Shown here: one piece after another, positions 1 to 9,964 of the stretch | Numbering within the stretch: the first letter of the stretch is position 1 | Layout of the letters: each line of letters opens with the position of its first letter | From: Akkermansia muciniphila | Lineage (GTDB): Bacteria; Verrucomicrobiota; Verrucomicrobiia; Verrucomicrobiales; V1-33 | Direction: 5' to 3' | Assembly: GCA_945861415.1 (NCBI GenBank) | Contig: CAMAUV010000015.1 | Span: forward strand, 1 to 64,000 | Length of the DNA stretch: 64,000 nucleotides | The notes under the pieces: generated by a model | What the model was told of the DNA's origin: nothing | Seen by the model: the letters and a program-made list of their open reading frames with translations, nothing else | Database searches by the model: none | Made by a program: the position numbers and the translations under genes

Positions 1-60
1 CGCTTCCAGCGCTACACGGGCTTTAAATCCGGCATCATGTCTCTTTCGTTTGGCTTTCAT
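1..60 (-). mobile_element. IS3-family transposase OrfA, N-terminal fragment cut by the window edge
   Basis: Reverse complement from 60 reads MKAKRKRHDAGFKARVALEA, resembling the conserved N-terminus of IS3-family OrfA (KRKRHDxxFKARVALEA). Not in the ORF track because it is truncated. Confidence 0.72.
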
Positions 61-164
61 TGGGTGGGTATTGCGTTCGCGGTTTCGTGCGCCAAGGTCC
101 AGCCCAATCATAGCTTAACCAGTGGCCTGGTTTTCGGCGTCCACCTCAGCTCTCGATATCCGGG

Positions 165-330
165 CTAGGGTTTCCGCTTCCTCCACCTCCACGGGGTGGG
201 GCATTCTCTCACCGGAGTATTCGCTTTGCCTTCCGGGCTTCTGCCTCTGCTGAGGGAAGATCGGCAGCCTGACTGTAGTGCCAAGCTATGCCCTGCCTTG
301 CTAAAAATAAGGGGACTCTAGAGAGGTTTC
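165..330 (-). pseudogene. Staphylococcal nuclease (SNase/thermonuclease)-like C-terminal remnant, frameshifted
   Basis: Minus strand reads LARQGIAWHYSQAADLPSAEAEARKAKRIL, then after a frame change near 211 VRECPTPWRWRKRKP*. This matches the typical SNase C-terminus (GLAWHY...AEAEARxAKRGLW...P.PWEWRK). The original frame hits TGA at the junction. Confidence 0.55.
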
Positions 331-423
331 TATTTAGTTGGCTGTTAAGTAGAATGAAGACACGAGATAACTGCGCGGCGAAGTCGCGCGCCAATTCATT
401 CAGTTTTGATGCCGCCAGCTTTA

Positions 424-1500
424 CTATTTCGCAACTTCCGGCGGAAGCGCGAGCGCCAGCGCGGTGGTGGCCCAACTCGCCGCAGAGATGGAGATGAACT
501 GATCCTTGCCGTGCGGGTAGCCGGATTCGTAGTAGGTCTGAATCGGTTCGCTACGCGTCTTTACGCGCCACGAGCCGTCGGCAAGCTGAGTTGTCAGGAG
601 GTAGCGTAGTCCATTGCGCCATGCCGGCCCGGACGTGGGGAGGCCGCCAGCTGTGTGCAGCGCCACGAGTGCGGTAGCGGTGGCGTAGGCGTCGCTCTCC
701 ATATCCGCTAGCTGAGCCCAGCCACCATCCGCCCGCTGGGTGACTAGCAATTCCTGAGCGGCACCCTGAATGTCGTCTGGCGAAGCATCACTAACATGGA
801 GCGCCCGCAGACGGGAAACCCTGTCCTCTGTGTCCCCGGCCGGTGCCTTGAGTAGCCATTTTCGGACCTGAACAATTCGCCTGTCGATACGCTCGCGCTG
901 TTCCGGCGTGCCAAATGCCTTCAGCCCGCGCAGCGCCACAAAACTGCTGGTGAACAAACTCTGTTCCGTTGGTGGGCGGCGGGACTGCGGCTTCCAGTGA
1001 TCAAGTTCACTCTGCCAGCGCAAAAGATATTCAGTTACCGCTGCCGTCGTCTCATCCGGCTTCCATCCGCCATTCTCGAGAGCCCAAAGCGCCGTGCCTG
1101 CGGTATCTGCCTGGCCGCCTTGGCCGCGCCCTTCGAGATATCCGCTACGGTTCTTTTCAAGGAATCCGGCCGTGAACTCGAGCTGGCCGCGCAGGGCCTC
1201 CGCATCAATGGCGAACCCGCGAGTCCGCGCCGTCGTGAGAGCGAGGACCGGTAGTGCCTGATTGTGGCATGTGAAGCAGTTCTTACGCTTCTCCATTGAG
1301 CCCTGCGCGCCTTTCACCAGAAGTGGCAGAGACTTTTCCACAGCAGATTTGATTGATTCCGCAGCGGGGCCAGCGACGTCGGGCTCGACAGATTCCCCCG
1401 CCATCGCTGCCTGCAATGACCAGACGGCAATGAGGCAGAAGAGAGCGGCTCGGGAACGGAGGCACTGGCGCCTCACAATGGCATAAACGCGATGATTCAC
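424..1500 (-). CDS. Secreted protein with c-type heme motif (CFTCHNQ) and prenyltransferase/squalene-cyclase-like repeats
   Basis: 358-aa ORF; CxxCH near N-terminus; repeats such as LLVTQRADGGWAQ and YLLTTQLADGSW typical of terpenoid cyclase-like alpha-barrels; GTG start. Confidence 0.75.
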   Translation of the reverse strand: MNHRVYAIVRRQCLRSRAALFCLIAVWSLQAAMAGESVEPDVAGPAAESIKSAVEKSLPLLVKGAQGSMEKRKNCFTCHNQALPVLALTTARTRGFAIDAEALRGQLEFTAGFLEKNRSGYLEGRGQGGQADTAGTALWALENGGWKPDETTAAVTEYLLRWQSELDHWKPQSRRPPTEQSLFTSSFVALRGLKAFGTPEQRERIDRRIVQVRKWLLKAPAGDTEDRVSRLRALHVSDASPDDIQGAAQELLVTQRADGGWAQLADMESDAYATATALVALHTAGGLPTSGPAWRNGLRYLLTTQLADGSWRVKTRSEPIQTYYESGYPHGKDQFISISAASWATTALALALPPEVAK

Positions 1501-1700
1501 AGGACTGCCGATAAGTTTATCCTCCGGAATCGCAATGGTCTTTCCTTATCATTACAGCAATCGGACCAGTCGCGGAGAAGACGGAATCGAAGCGCGACTT
1601 GAATTAAAGGCAAAACAAATCAAGCAAACGTGCGAAGCCCGCCTGTGGAGCAGTTGAATCATGCCCCCACGCTCCCCGGTCCAAAATCAACAGCAGGCCG

Positions 1701-2456
1701 TCAGTTGCTTGTGTTTTTGCTGGCTCCTGAGTCCGTCCACTGGGCTTTCAGATTCCCGGGATACAGATACTCGCGGAGGAGTTTTCCGTCTTTCTCAAGG
1801 CGCACGATGACGCCGTCCATCTGGTCTGCCAGCGAACTCGCTGGCTTGGCGGTTTTTCACCCGCCGCCCGCCTTCTTTCACCCGGGATTCGGGCGGTCAC
1901 TGGAGAGAGTAACAGACGCCGTCTTGCCCGTGAATTCTTTCTTCGGGGCGAGGCCTGCCAGATCAAGCGAGCCGGTTTCGCGCTGCTCGTCCTTGCGACT
2001 GGAGTTGGCATTAACGCGCGCGTCGTGACGCCAAACGATTTGATACTTTGCAGTGACGCCTTCGGCGGCGAACTCCGAACCATTGCGCACACGGACGGCA
2101 AATCCCTCCGGCGTCTTTGTCACGCGGCGACCCGTGGGCGTTGAGGTCTCTGATTTCTCCTTTGTGGCCACGATGCTAACCTGCAATCCCTTAGAGAGAG
2201 AGAGAAACTGGCCTTCCTCCTTGATGTATTTCTGATCTTCTTCGCGCAGCAATTCTACGGGGACGGCCAGAACCTTTTTAGTGTCGGCGCGCTCAAGCAT
2301 GGCTACGGTCTTGCCGGCATTGAACTGCACACCGACCAGAACCGCCTTAAACGAGGCGGTGCCATCAGCTTTGCCATACTCGCGATATTCCTTGGCCGAA
2401 ACGAATCCGGCAGCAAGAAAAAACACCGCGGAAGTGAGCGATACAATTAGTTTCAT
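1701..2456 (-). pseudogene. Secreted hypothetical protein (SHD1/SH3-like N-terminal part) with two in-frame TGA codons
   Basis: Start MKLIVSLTSAVFFLAAGF at 2456. The track ORF stops at TGA 1878-1880. The same frame continues KKAGGG, TGA (1857-1859), KTAKPASSLADQMDGVIVRLEKDGKLLREYLYPGNLKAQWTDSGASKNTSN, TGA (1701-1703). Confidence 0.6.
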
Positions 2457-2948
2457 GGTTGGTTGGTTTTGGTTTTGGACAGGCCCCGTGATAAGACAGC
2501 CCAACCGGCGAAATAAAGAACAATTAGTTATTACACCGTTTTCCTCAGAATTGCCAATGCCATTTCTTAAAACATTTCGATTACGGCGCTCTCCCTGTTC
2601 GGAATAATGAATGCCCCAGTCGGAGGCCCTTCGCGGGGGGCAGATTCTTAGTTGTGAGAGTGACGGAGCCTGCGCAGGGCTTGCGACACTCCCAGACGCG
2701 GCCTCGACGGTGTGGCGTATCCCACGGCACTAACCTGTCCAGCAAAGTTGCGCCGCCGCCGCCGGCGATGGGGGGAGTCACAACGAAGCAAAGCACGACC
2801 ACTTCACTGGAAACTATGGCCAATGATGTTTTCATGCCACGTCTAACGATACGGTCCCGGTTGTTCCTGGACCTTTCCATCCCTGCTCCTGGATTGACAA
2901 GGTCCTGCCTGACAGGAAGTAAGCAGCGCTCCCCTGCCCTTCCGACCC

Positions 2949-4169
2949 ATGCGCATTTTCGACCGTTACATTGCTCGCCAAGTCCTCGGCTCCACGCTGA
3001 TGGCTGTGACAGTGCTGAGCGTGGTGCTTGTTCTGGGGCAAATGTTTCGCGTGCTGCTCGATAAACTGGTGGAGGGAATATTGCCCCTTTCCTCTATCTT
3101 CAAATTTGTGGCCTATGCCTTTCCGGGCTCGCTCAGCTACACCTTGCCATGGGGGCTGCTGACAGCAGTATTGCTCACTTTTGGCCGACTGTCCGCGGAT
3201 AATGAACTCATTTCCATGCGCATGGCGGGGCAAAGTCTGCTGCGTATTTGTGCTCCTGTTTTTGCGGTGGCTGGACTCCTGTCGCTACTCTGTTTCTGGA
3301 TCAATACTGTGGTCGCGCCCATGTCACTGACCGAGATGAGGCGGATGACTCGACAGGCGGTCATGCGGGATCCCACCATCCTTTTTGCTTCTGACAAAAC
3401 GCTGACGGCCAAAGAAATTCCGGGCCATCTCATGTATGTCGGCCGGCGCGAGGCGGACCGGTTATATAATCTGCAAATTGTCGAACTCCGTGAGGGTGAT
3501 GACAAACCCGGGTTGGTTATTCTTGCCAAGGAGGCACGTATCACTTCGGGCAATGTCCTGCTGAAAAAAGCCATCGAGATCGATGCCAAAGAAAACCTGT
3601 TTTTCGCCCGCAGCGAGGCCGTGGAGCCTGACAAGGAGAGCGCCGCCTCCATGACCAGGGCGAAATTGGCGGCAGCGAAAGCGCGCGCCGCCGCCGACAT
3701 TACCGGCCCGCCCCGGTATTTCGATCTCGGCACCAAGGACTCGCCGATCCCTATCGGTATGTCCATGTTGCTCAGTCAGAACTCGAACGTGAAGGCAAGC
3801 GGCTTGACCATGGGACAACTGCAGCATGGCATGGCCGGACAGCGGGTGGTCGGCGATGACATGGAGGGTATGACGATTCCCGCTCCGATCGTGCTGCGCA
3901 CAGAATACCACCGCCGGCTTAGCTTTTCGCTGGCCTGTCTGGTGCTCGCCCTTGTGGCCATCCCTTTCGGTATCACAGCACAGCGCCGTGAGACCTCCTC
4001 CGGCTTCCTGCTCAGTCTGGTCGTAGGCATTGCCTACTTCTCACTAATTATGCTGGGGGACATGTGGCGCAACAAACCAGAGAAGTTCCCGTGGCTCTGG
4101 GTGTGGGCCCCGAACGTCCTGTTCGGAATCATTGGCGTGATTAAATTCCGAAAGCTGCATCGCAAATAG
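2949..4169 (+). CDS. LptF/LptG family (YjgP/YjgQ) LPS export permease
   Basis: 406 aa; N-terminus MRIFDRYIARQVLGSTLMAVTVLSVVLVLGQMFRVL and the multi-TM pattern of the YjgP/YjgQ family. Confidence 0.88.
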   Translation: MRIFDRYIARQVLGSTLMAVTVLSVVLVLGQMFRVLLDKLVEGILPLSSIFKFVAYAFPGSLSYTLPWGLLTAVLLTFGRLSADNELISMRMAGQSLLRICAPVFAVAGLLSLLCFWINTVVAPMSLTEMRRMTRQAVMRDPTILFASDKTLTAKEIPGHLMYVGRREADRLYNLQIVELREGDDKPGLVILAKEARITSGNVLLKKAIEIDAKENLFFARSEAVEPDKESAASMTRAKLAAAKARAAADITGPPRYFDLGTKDSPIPIGMSMLLSQNSNVKASGLTMGQLQHGMAGQRVVGDDMEGMTIPAPIVLRTEYHRRLSFSLACLVLALVAIPFGITAQRRETSSGFLLSLVVGIAYFSLIMLGDMWRNKPEKFPWLWVWAPNVLFGIIGVIKFRKLHRK

Positions 4170-4174
4170 CCGCC

Positions 4175-7100
4175 TTGCGCCGAAGGTGCAGTGCGGCAAG
4201 TCCACCTCTCCGCATGGCCGGAATCCTGCAGCCAGAATACAAACACGCCGCGCCCCGCACACACGCGGCGGCTGGGGCTGCGCTGTGCCGAATGGTGGCA
4301 GCGTCAGAAGTCTGGGCAAAGCGCCTGACTGCACTGAGCAGGAAACGAAAAAGCCCAATCGCGCTCGAACACATTGATCCGGCCGCACAGATATTTGCCG
4401 CCGGGGCCGTGCTCCACGCCATCGCCGCTCCGCGGCGCGTCTGGCTCCTTGCCCATGATCTCCGGGCGCAGGAAACGCTGTCCCACGATCTAGGCACATG
4501 GTGGGGCTCCACTCTTTTCTTTCCAGAGCGGGAGGAATTGCAAATCGCCGATGCTCTGCCGGACGTGGAGTCCCAGGCGGAACGGCTCGCCATCCTCCGC
4601 GGGTTGACCCTCGCGCCGGAGAAGATGGAAGTGCTGGTGGTCAACGTGGCGTCACTGGAGGAAATGGTGCCGCGTCCCCAGTCACTCGCGCGCTCCGTCG
4701 TCACGGTCCGCGCGGGAGATTCGCTCGACCTCGAAAAGATATGCACAGACCTTGAATCTGCCGGTTATGAACGCGTTCCGCAGGCCGCGGAACGCGGGCA
4801 GTTTGCGGTGCGCGGCGGCATCTTTGATGTCTACCCGTGGCAAACTGAGCTCCCGCTGCGCATCGAACTCTTTGACCGCGAAGTGGAAAGTATCCGGCAG
4901 TATGATCCGGACACTCAGGTCAGCGTGGGCCGCGTTCCCGAAGGTTCCATTCTTTTAAATTCGGGAGACATAGACGTCGAACATTGCCCGCTGCATGAAT
5001 GTATTGGCAGGGACGATCTCGTAATCGCCGTGGAACTGGAAACCTGTCCCCGCGCCGATGTCTGGATCACCAGCGGCACCATTCCCGGGGACGATGAGGG
5101 TGAGGAGAACTTCGACACCGCATGCCACGGAGAGCCGGTGGGCATTTTTGAGGCTGGCGACTTTGTCATCCAAGAGGCCCGGCGGGCGGAATTCGCAGAT
5201 CAACTTCGCCGATGGAACGCGGAGGAGTGGCGTGTGTGCATGTTCTTTAACAACGAAGGCGAGGTCGAGCGCTTCACCGAACTAGTCGCCACGGAAGGTC
5301 TGGATAAGGGGCATCTGGAAATTCAACTCGGTCACGTGACGCGGGGCTTTACCGTGCCATCCGCAAAGCTGGCTGTGCTGAGCGACGCCGAAATTTTCGG
5401 CCGGTATCAGCACTCGCGCGCCCGCCGTCTTATCACCGCCCGACGGCGCTCGCGGAAGCGGGCCCCGCTCGATCTTTCTGATGTCCAGCACGGCGACTTC
5501 GTCGTGCATCAGGAGTATGGGATCGGTAAATTCGGCGGCCTCATCCGCCGGGACGATGGTCAGGGCAATGAAGAGGACGTCGTCGTGATCGAATACGCCG
5601 ACCACGCCAAACTCTATGTACCCCTACCCCAAGCGTGGCTCATCTCCAAGTATGTGGGGCTGGGCAAACGCACACCCGAACTCAATAAACTAGGCAGCGA
5701 CGGCTGGAAGAAATCCAAGGCAAAAGCCGAGCGCAGCATTTTCGAGTATGCCGAAAAGCTCCTCGAAATGCAGGCCAAACGCCAGACTGGTAAAGGCTAT
5801 GCGCATCCTCCGGACAACAAGTGGCAGGAGGAGTTCGAGCACTCGTTTCTCTACAAGGAGACCGTAGATCAGCTCAAGGCCATCGACGAAACCAAGAGGG
5901 ATATGGAATCGGATCGTGCCATGGATCGGCTCATTTGCGGAGATGTGGGATTCGGGAAAACGGAAGTGGCGATCCGGGCGGCCTTCAAAGCAGTGATGTC
6001 CGGCAAACAGGTTGCCATTCTCGCCCCGACCACCGTGCTCAGCCAGCAGCACTACCACAATTTCCGCGAGCGCATGTCCAACTACCCGGTGCGCGTGGAT
6101 GTGCTCAACCGTTTCCGCAGCGCTGCAGAATCCCGCAAGGTGCTCACCGCAGTCCTCGACGGCAGCGTGGACATCCTTGTGGGCACGCACCGGCTGATTT
6201 CGAAAGATGTCAGCTTCAAGGACCTTGGCCTTGTGGTCATCGATGAAGAGCAGCGCTTCGGTGTGAAGCATAAGGAGAAATTCAAAGAGCTGTTCTCCGG
6301 GGTAGATGTAGTGACCCTTTCCGCCACCCCCATCCCGCGCACGCTCTACATGGCTCTCATGGGTGTGCGCGACATGAGCACTATCGACACACCGCCCGCC
6401 AACCGGACGCCGGTCGAGACCGTCATCTGCGGCTACGACGAGAGGGTCATTAAAAAGGCGGTCGACCGTGAACTCAAGCGCAAGGGGCAGGTCTTCTTCC
6501 TGCACAACCGTGTCGGCAGCATAGAGCGGATGGTCGAGAAAATCGCCGCCCTTTCGCCGTCCGGCACCCGCATCGAAGCCGGACACGGGCAGATGGAGGA
6601 AGGCTTGCTGGAGGAAGTCATGGAGCGGTTCGTTTCCGGAAAGACCGACATCCTCGTGTGCACCACCATCATCGAGAGCGGCATCGACATTCCGAACGCC
6701 AACACCATCATTATCGACCGGGCGGACCGCTTTGGCCTTGCGGATCTTTACCAGCTTCGCGGCCGCGTGGGCCGGGCAGGACACAAGGCCTATGCCTATC
6801 TGATGATTCCCCGCAGCGAAATGACCACCGGCGACGCGCGTAAGCGCATCAACGCCATGAAGCAGTATACGGCACTCGGCAGCGGATTCAAAATTGCGAT
6901 GAGGGACCTCGAAATCCGGGGAGCCGGGAATCTTCTCGGCACCCAGCAGAGTGGACATATTGTCGCCGTCGGGTTCGACCTCTACTGCCAGATGCTGAAG
7001 TCGAGCGTGGCGAAAATTCAGGGCCGTCGAATACCCGGCCGGGTTGATGTGCTTATGAGTATCGACTTTGTGGCCTTCAGCGAGGCCGAGTATCAGAAGT

Positions 7101-7465
7101 CACACGGCAAAAAGCTTCCCGCCTTCATTCCGGAAAGCTATATCACCGAGCCCAACCAGCGGATTCCGGCCTACCGTCAGCTCGCGGAGCTAATGAGCCT
7201 GAAGGACCTCTACGAACTCACCAAAACATGGCGCGACCGCTTTGGCCGGCCGCCGGAGGAAGTTGAGACCATCCTCCGCTGCATGGAATTGAAACTGCAC
7301 AGCCACCGCGCCGGCTGCAGCAGTGTGGAGATTAAGGATAATAAGCTGATGCTGCAGAAGAAGGGCGAGTTTATTCTAATCGGCGGCAAGTTTCCGCGAC
7401 TCAAAGAGAAGGCCACCCTGCCCCAGAAGCTAGCGGATGCGGTCGAATTCGTCCGGCAAATTTGA
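4175..7465 (+). CDS. mfd: Transcription-repair coupling factor Mfd
   Basis: 1096 aa; CarD/RID-like region (HGDFVVHQEYGIGKFGG), helicase motifs GDVGFGKTEVAIRAAF, DEEQRFGVKHKE, TATPIPRTLYMAL-type motif, TRG-like C-terminus. Start may be 4214. Confidence 0.97.
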   Translation: MRRRCSAASPPLRMAGILQPEYKHAAPRTHAAAGAALCRMVAASEVWAKRLTALSRKRKSPIALEHIDPAAQIFAAGAVLHAIAAPRRVWLLAHDLRAQETLSHDLGTWWGSTLFFPEREELQIADALPDVESQAERLAILRGLTLAPEKMEVLVVNVASLEEMVPRPQSLARSVVTVRAGDSLDLEKICTDLESAGYERVPQAAERGQFAVRGGIFDVYPWQTELPLRIELFDREVESIRQYDPDTQVSVGRVPEGSILLNSGDIDVEHCPLHECIGRDDLVIAVELETCPRADVWITSGTIPGDDEGEENFDTACHGEPVGIFEAGDFVIQEARRAEFADQLRRWNAEEWRVCMFFNNEGEVERFTELVATEGLDKGHLEIQLGHVTRGFTVPSAKLAVLSDAEIFGRYQHSRARRLITARRRSRKRAPLDLSDVQHGDFVVHQEYGIGKFGGLIRRDDGQGNEEDVVVIEYADHAKLYVPLPQAWLISKYVGLGKRTPELNKLGSDGWKKSKAKAERSIFEYAEKLLEMQAKRQTGKGYAHPPDNKWQEEFEHSFLYKETVDQLKAIDETKRDMESDRAMDRLICGDVGFGKTEVAIRAAFKAVMSGKQVAILAPTTVLSQQHYHNFRERMSNYPVRVDVLNRFRSAAESRKVLTAVLDGSVDILVGTHRLISKDVSFKDLGLVVIDEEQRFGVKHKEKFKELFSGVDVVTLSATPIPRTLYMALMGVRDMSTIDTPPANRTPVETVICGYDERVIKKAVDRELKRKGQVFFLHNRVGSIERMVEKIAALSPSGTRIEAGHGQMEEGLLEEVMERFVSGKTDILVCTTIIESGIDIPNANTIIIDRADRFGLADLYQLRGRVGRAGHKAYAYLMIPRSEMTTGDARKRINAMKQYTALGSGFKIAMRDLEIRGAGNLLGTQQSGHIVAVGFDLYCQMLKSSVAKIQGRRIPGRVDVLMSIDFVAFSEAEYQKSHGKKLPAFIPESYITEPNQRIPAYRQLAELMSLKDLYELTKTWRDRFGRPPEEVETILRCMELKLHSHRAGCSSVEIKDNKLMLQKKGEFILIGGKFPRLKEKATLPQKLADAVEFVRQI

Positions 7466-7569
7466 TTTGCATTAGGCTGCGTTCGCCGTTCGTTTTCAGG
7501 CGCTGTTCATTTTCTCGTTACCATGGCGCGAAAACTGCCGTCCCTTTAGCCAAGCTCCATCCTGACTCT

Positions 7570-9753
7570 ATGAAATCCAAAACTCTCCACATCGCCGCCG
7601 GCCTGTTGCTGAGCACAGCACCGTTCTCTCTCCTCTCCTGCAAAAAGAGCGAATCCTCCGCCGCCCCCGCTGAAAATCCCGCCGCCGAAACCAGCGCGCC
7701 TGCTCCCTCCACCGTGAATGACCCCTCCTCTTGGGGCTTCGCTGCGAGGTTGCCTAAGAATACGGAAGGCTTTATCGCGCTATACAATGCCGGCTCGCTC
7801 GTGCAAAGTTTGCTGAACAGCAACTGGTTCAAAAAGGTGAAGACCCAGAAGGCTTTCGGCGCTGAGATTGAAGCTGGGTTGAGCCAACTGGAGTCTGACC
7901 CGCAGGCGAGTGTGGTCCTCTCGCTCGTAAAAGAGATCGCGGGGAAGGAAATTGTCTTCGTGCTGTCCGAGGGCGCCTCAGCACAATTAACACAATACTC
8001 AGACGTATCCGGAGCGGAAATCTTTGGTTGGGTTTTTAGCGGAGTGGGCGCAGAATTTCCGATGTTAATGGATGGAGACCCGCCCCCCCCTGAATCGATT
8101 GGAGATAGCCTGCCGCCGAAAATCCAGCCCAGTGACGCCGTCGGATCTGAAGTTCCTTTTGGCCGTGACGCCCGGTTAAAGTTTATGGAGTTCGCGGCCA
8201 AGGTTGAGGCCCCTCCATTGATGCTCGCGGTAAAAGCAGTTTCTGCCAAAGCGCAAATCGACAAGTTCATTACCGAGGCTCTTGCTGCTTTGCCAGCCGA
8301 AGTCCGCGCGGTCGTTGAAGAAGGCACCTTCACCGTTGGAGACGGAATCGAGTTCAAGTCCCTTGCATTCAGCGCGGCGAAAATGCCAGTGAAGCTAGGA
8401 GCGGCAGAGGCTGAATTAAAGGAAATGACGGAACATCTGGGCAGCGAAAAGAAGGCTGCGGACATGATAGCCAGCATAAGATTGAAAAAGGCTGTCGCGG
8501 CGTGGGGATGGGTTGGCGACTACCTCGTGCTCTCCCTGGGCAAGGACCACAGCCACGTCAAGTTTTCGGCTCCCGGGGATAGTGTGCTCAGCACGAACGA
8601 AATGTCTTCCCGGGTGGCAGCATGGCAGGCAAAAAAGCCATTCGCTCTCGGTTATTTGAGTCAGGCTGCCACGCGTAACTTCAACGGGGGCAGCGTCGTA
8701 AATACCTTGGTCTCTATTGTTGAACTGGCTGCTGGGCAGTCGCCCATCCCACTGGCTCCTCTCATTGCTGATATGAAAAAGCTGGGTGGACGATACCTTG
8801 AAGTTTCGCCAAATGATGCAGACGCCATCGCAACAGCAGCATGGTGGGATGGCGGCCTGCAGGCGGAATCCTATGGCGGAGCGAAGCCGCGCTCTTTTGA
8901 TTCCTCCAAGCCGCTCAGCTTAACCGGCTTGGCAGGCCCGACCACAATTATGTCAGCAACCTCCCGGGTGAATGAGGCGGAGAGGGATAAGACTTTTACT
9001 TTTCTGGAAGAAATCTCGGCTACAGTTTGGGAGAGCTACCAGAAAAATATTAAGCCGGGCCTTCCTCAGGAAATGGCCGCGCAGACGGGACTGGCAGAAG
9101 CCATCGGCATTCCGATGATCAAGAATTTGTGGAAAGGTATCCAGGACTTCCGGGGATCGCTGGGCAGCGAGAGCGTGCTCATGGTCGACCTCGACGGCGC
9201 CATGCCTGCACTGCCGAACATGCCGCCGAACATGGAGGATATTAAGATCCCCCGGATTCTCTTCGCCAGCGAGCTGAAAGACCCGGCGAAACTGAGCGCT
9301 TCATGGAAAGGACTTGGCGATCTTATGGGCAGTGTCATCGCGCTCTCGGAGGCTCCAATCGACCCTAAACCAACCGAGAAGAAAGACGGCGACCTCACCT
9401 CATGGGGCTGGGATTTGCCCATGGACCTCGGCGACATCTGGCCGCATGCGGCCGTGAGCGGTAACCGCTGGTTCTTAGGTACTTCTCCTTCCCTGACCAA
9501 AGCCGCCGCCGGAGCAGCACCTGCCGCATCCGGACCTGCCGTGGGCGCCCATCTCCGCGTAAACTTCACTCCTCTCTGGAAATTTGCTGCCGCCCTGCTG
9601 CCGATGTCCCCAACGAACGGTCCGGGAGAGATGGAAGCTGCGGAAGGCGTCCTCGGACTCATCCAAGCCGTGAGCGAATTGACCGCCACTACAGGAGAAT
9701 CCGCAGGTATGTCGCACACAAAGCTCCACGTTGTAATCAAGGACACGCCCTGA
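7570..9753 (+). CDS. Hypothetical lipoprotein
   Basis: ORF 7462-9753; most plausible start ATG 7570 gives MKSKTLHIAAGLLLSTAPFSLLSCKKSES with lipobox (LLSC). No further family recognised. Confidence 0.7.
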   Translation: MKSKTLHIAAGLLLSTAPFSLLSCKKSESSAAPAENPAAETSAPAPSTVNDPSSWGFAARLPKNTEGFIALYNAGSLVQSLLNSNWFKKVKTQKAFGAEIEAGLSQLESDPQASVVLSLVKEIAGKEIVFVLSEGASAQLTQYSDVSGAEIFGWVFSGVGAEFPMLMDGDPPPPESIGDSLPPKIQPSDAVGSEVPFGRDARLKFMEFAAKVEAPPLMLAVKAVSAKAQIDKFITEALAALPAEVRAVVEEGTFTVGDGIEFKSLAFSAAKMPVKLGAAEAELKEMTEHLGSEKKAADMIASIRLKKAVAAWGWVGDYLVLSLGKDHSHVKFSAPGDSVLSTNEMSSRVAAWQAKKPFALGYLSQAATRNFNGGSVVNTLVSIVELAAGQSPIPLAPLIADMKKLGGRYLEVSPNDADAIATAAWWDGGLQAESYGGAKPRSFDSSKPLSLTGLAGPTTIMSATSRVNEAERDKTFTFLEEISATVWESYQKNIKPGLPQEMAAQTGLAEAIGIPMIKNLWKGIQDFRGSLGSESVLMVDLDGAMPALPNMPPNMEDIKIPRILFASELKDPAKLSASWKGLGDLMGSVIALSEAPIDPKPTEKKDGDLTSWGWDLPMDLGDIWPHAAVSGNRWFLGTSPSLTKAAAGAAPAASGPAVGAHLRVNFTPLWKFAAALLPMSPTNGPGEMEAAEGVLGLIQAVSELTATTGESAGMSHTKLHVVIKDTP

Positions 9754-9964
9754 TCCTGTTACTGCCTGCGCATCTAATCATTGCGGTAAGTTTTTTCTAC
9801 AGATTCGCCCGTGAAAGCTTATAGTCCGGGATAATACTCCGGCCCTTCTCTGCTACCGCTCTCTCTGCCTCTGCCGCTGGATTTATACCACGCGCGAAAG
9901 AAGCGCTCGGACGTCTAAAATCCTACCCAGCCATCCATCTGCGGGCAGAAACGCGGGTAGCTCT

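Noticed and set aside
5690-6958. 422-aa minus-strand ORF
   Set aside because: Antisense to the conserved helicase core of mfd; GC-rich mirror ORF with no recognisable motifs.
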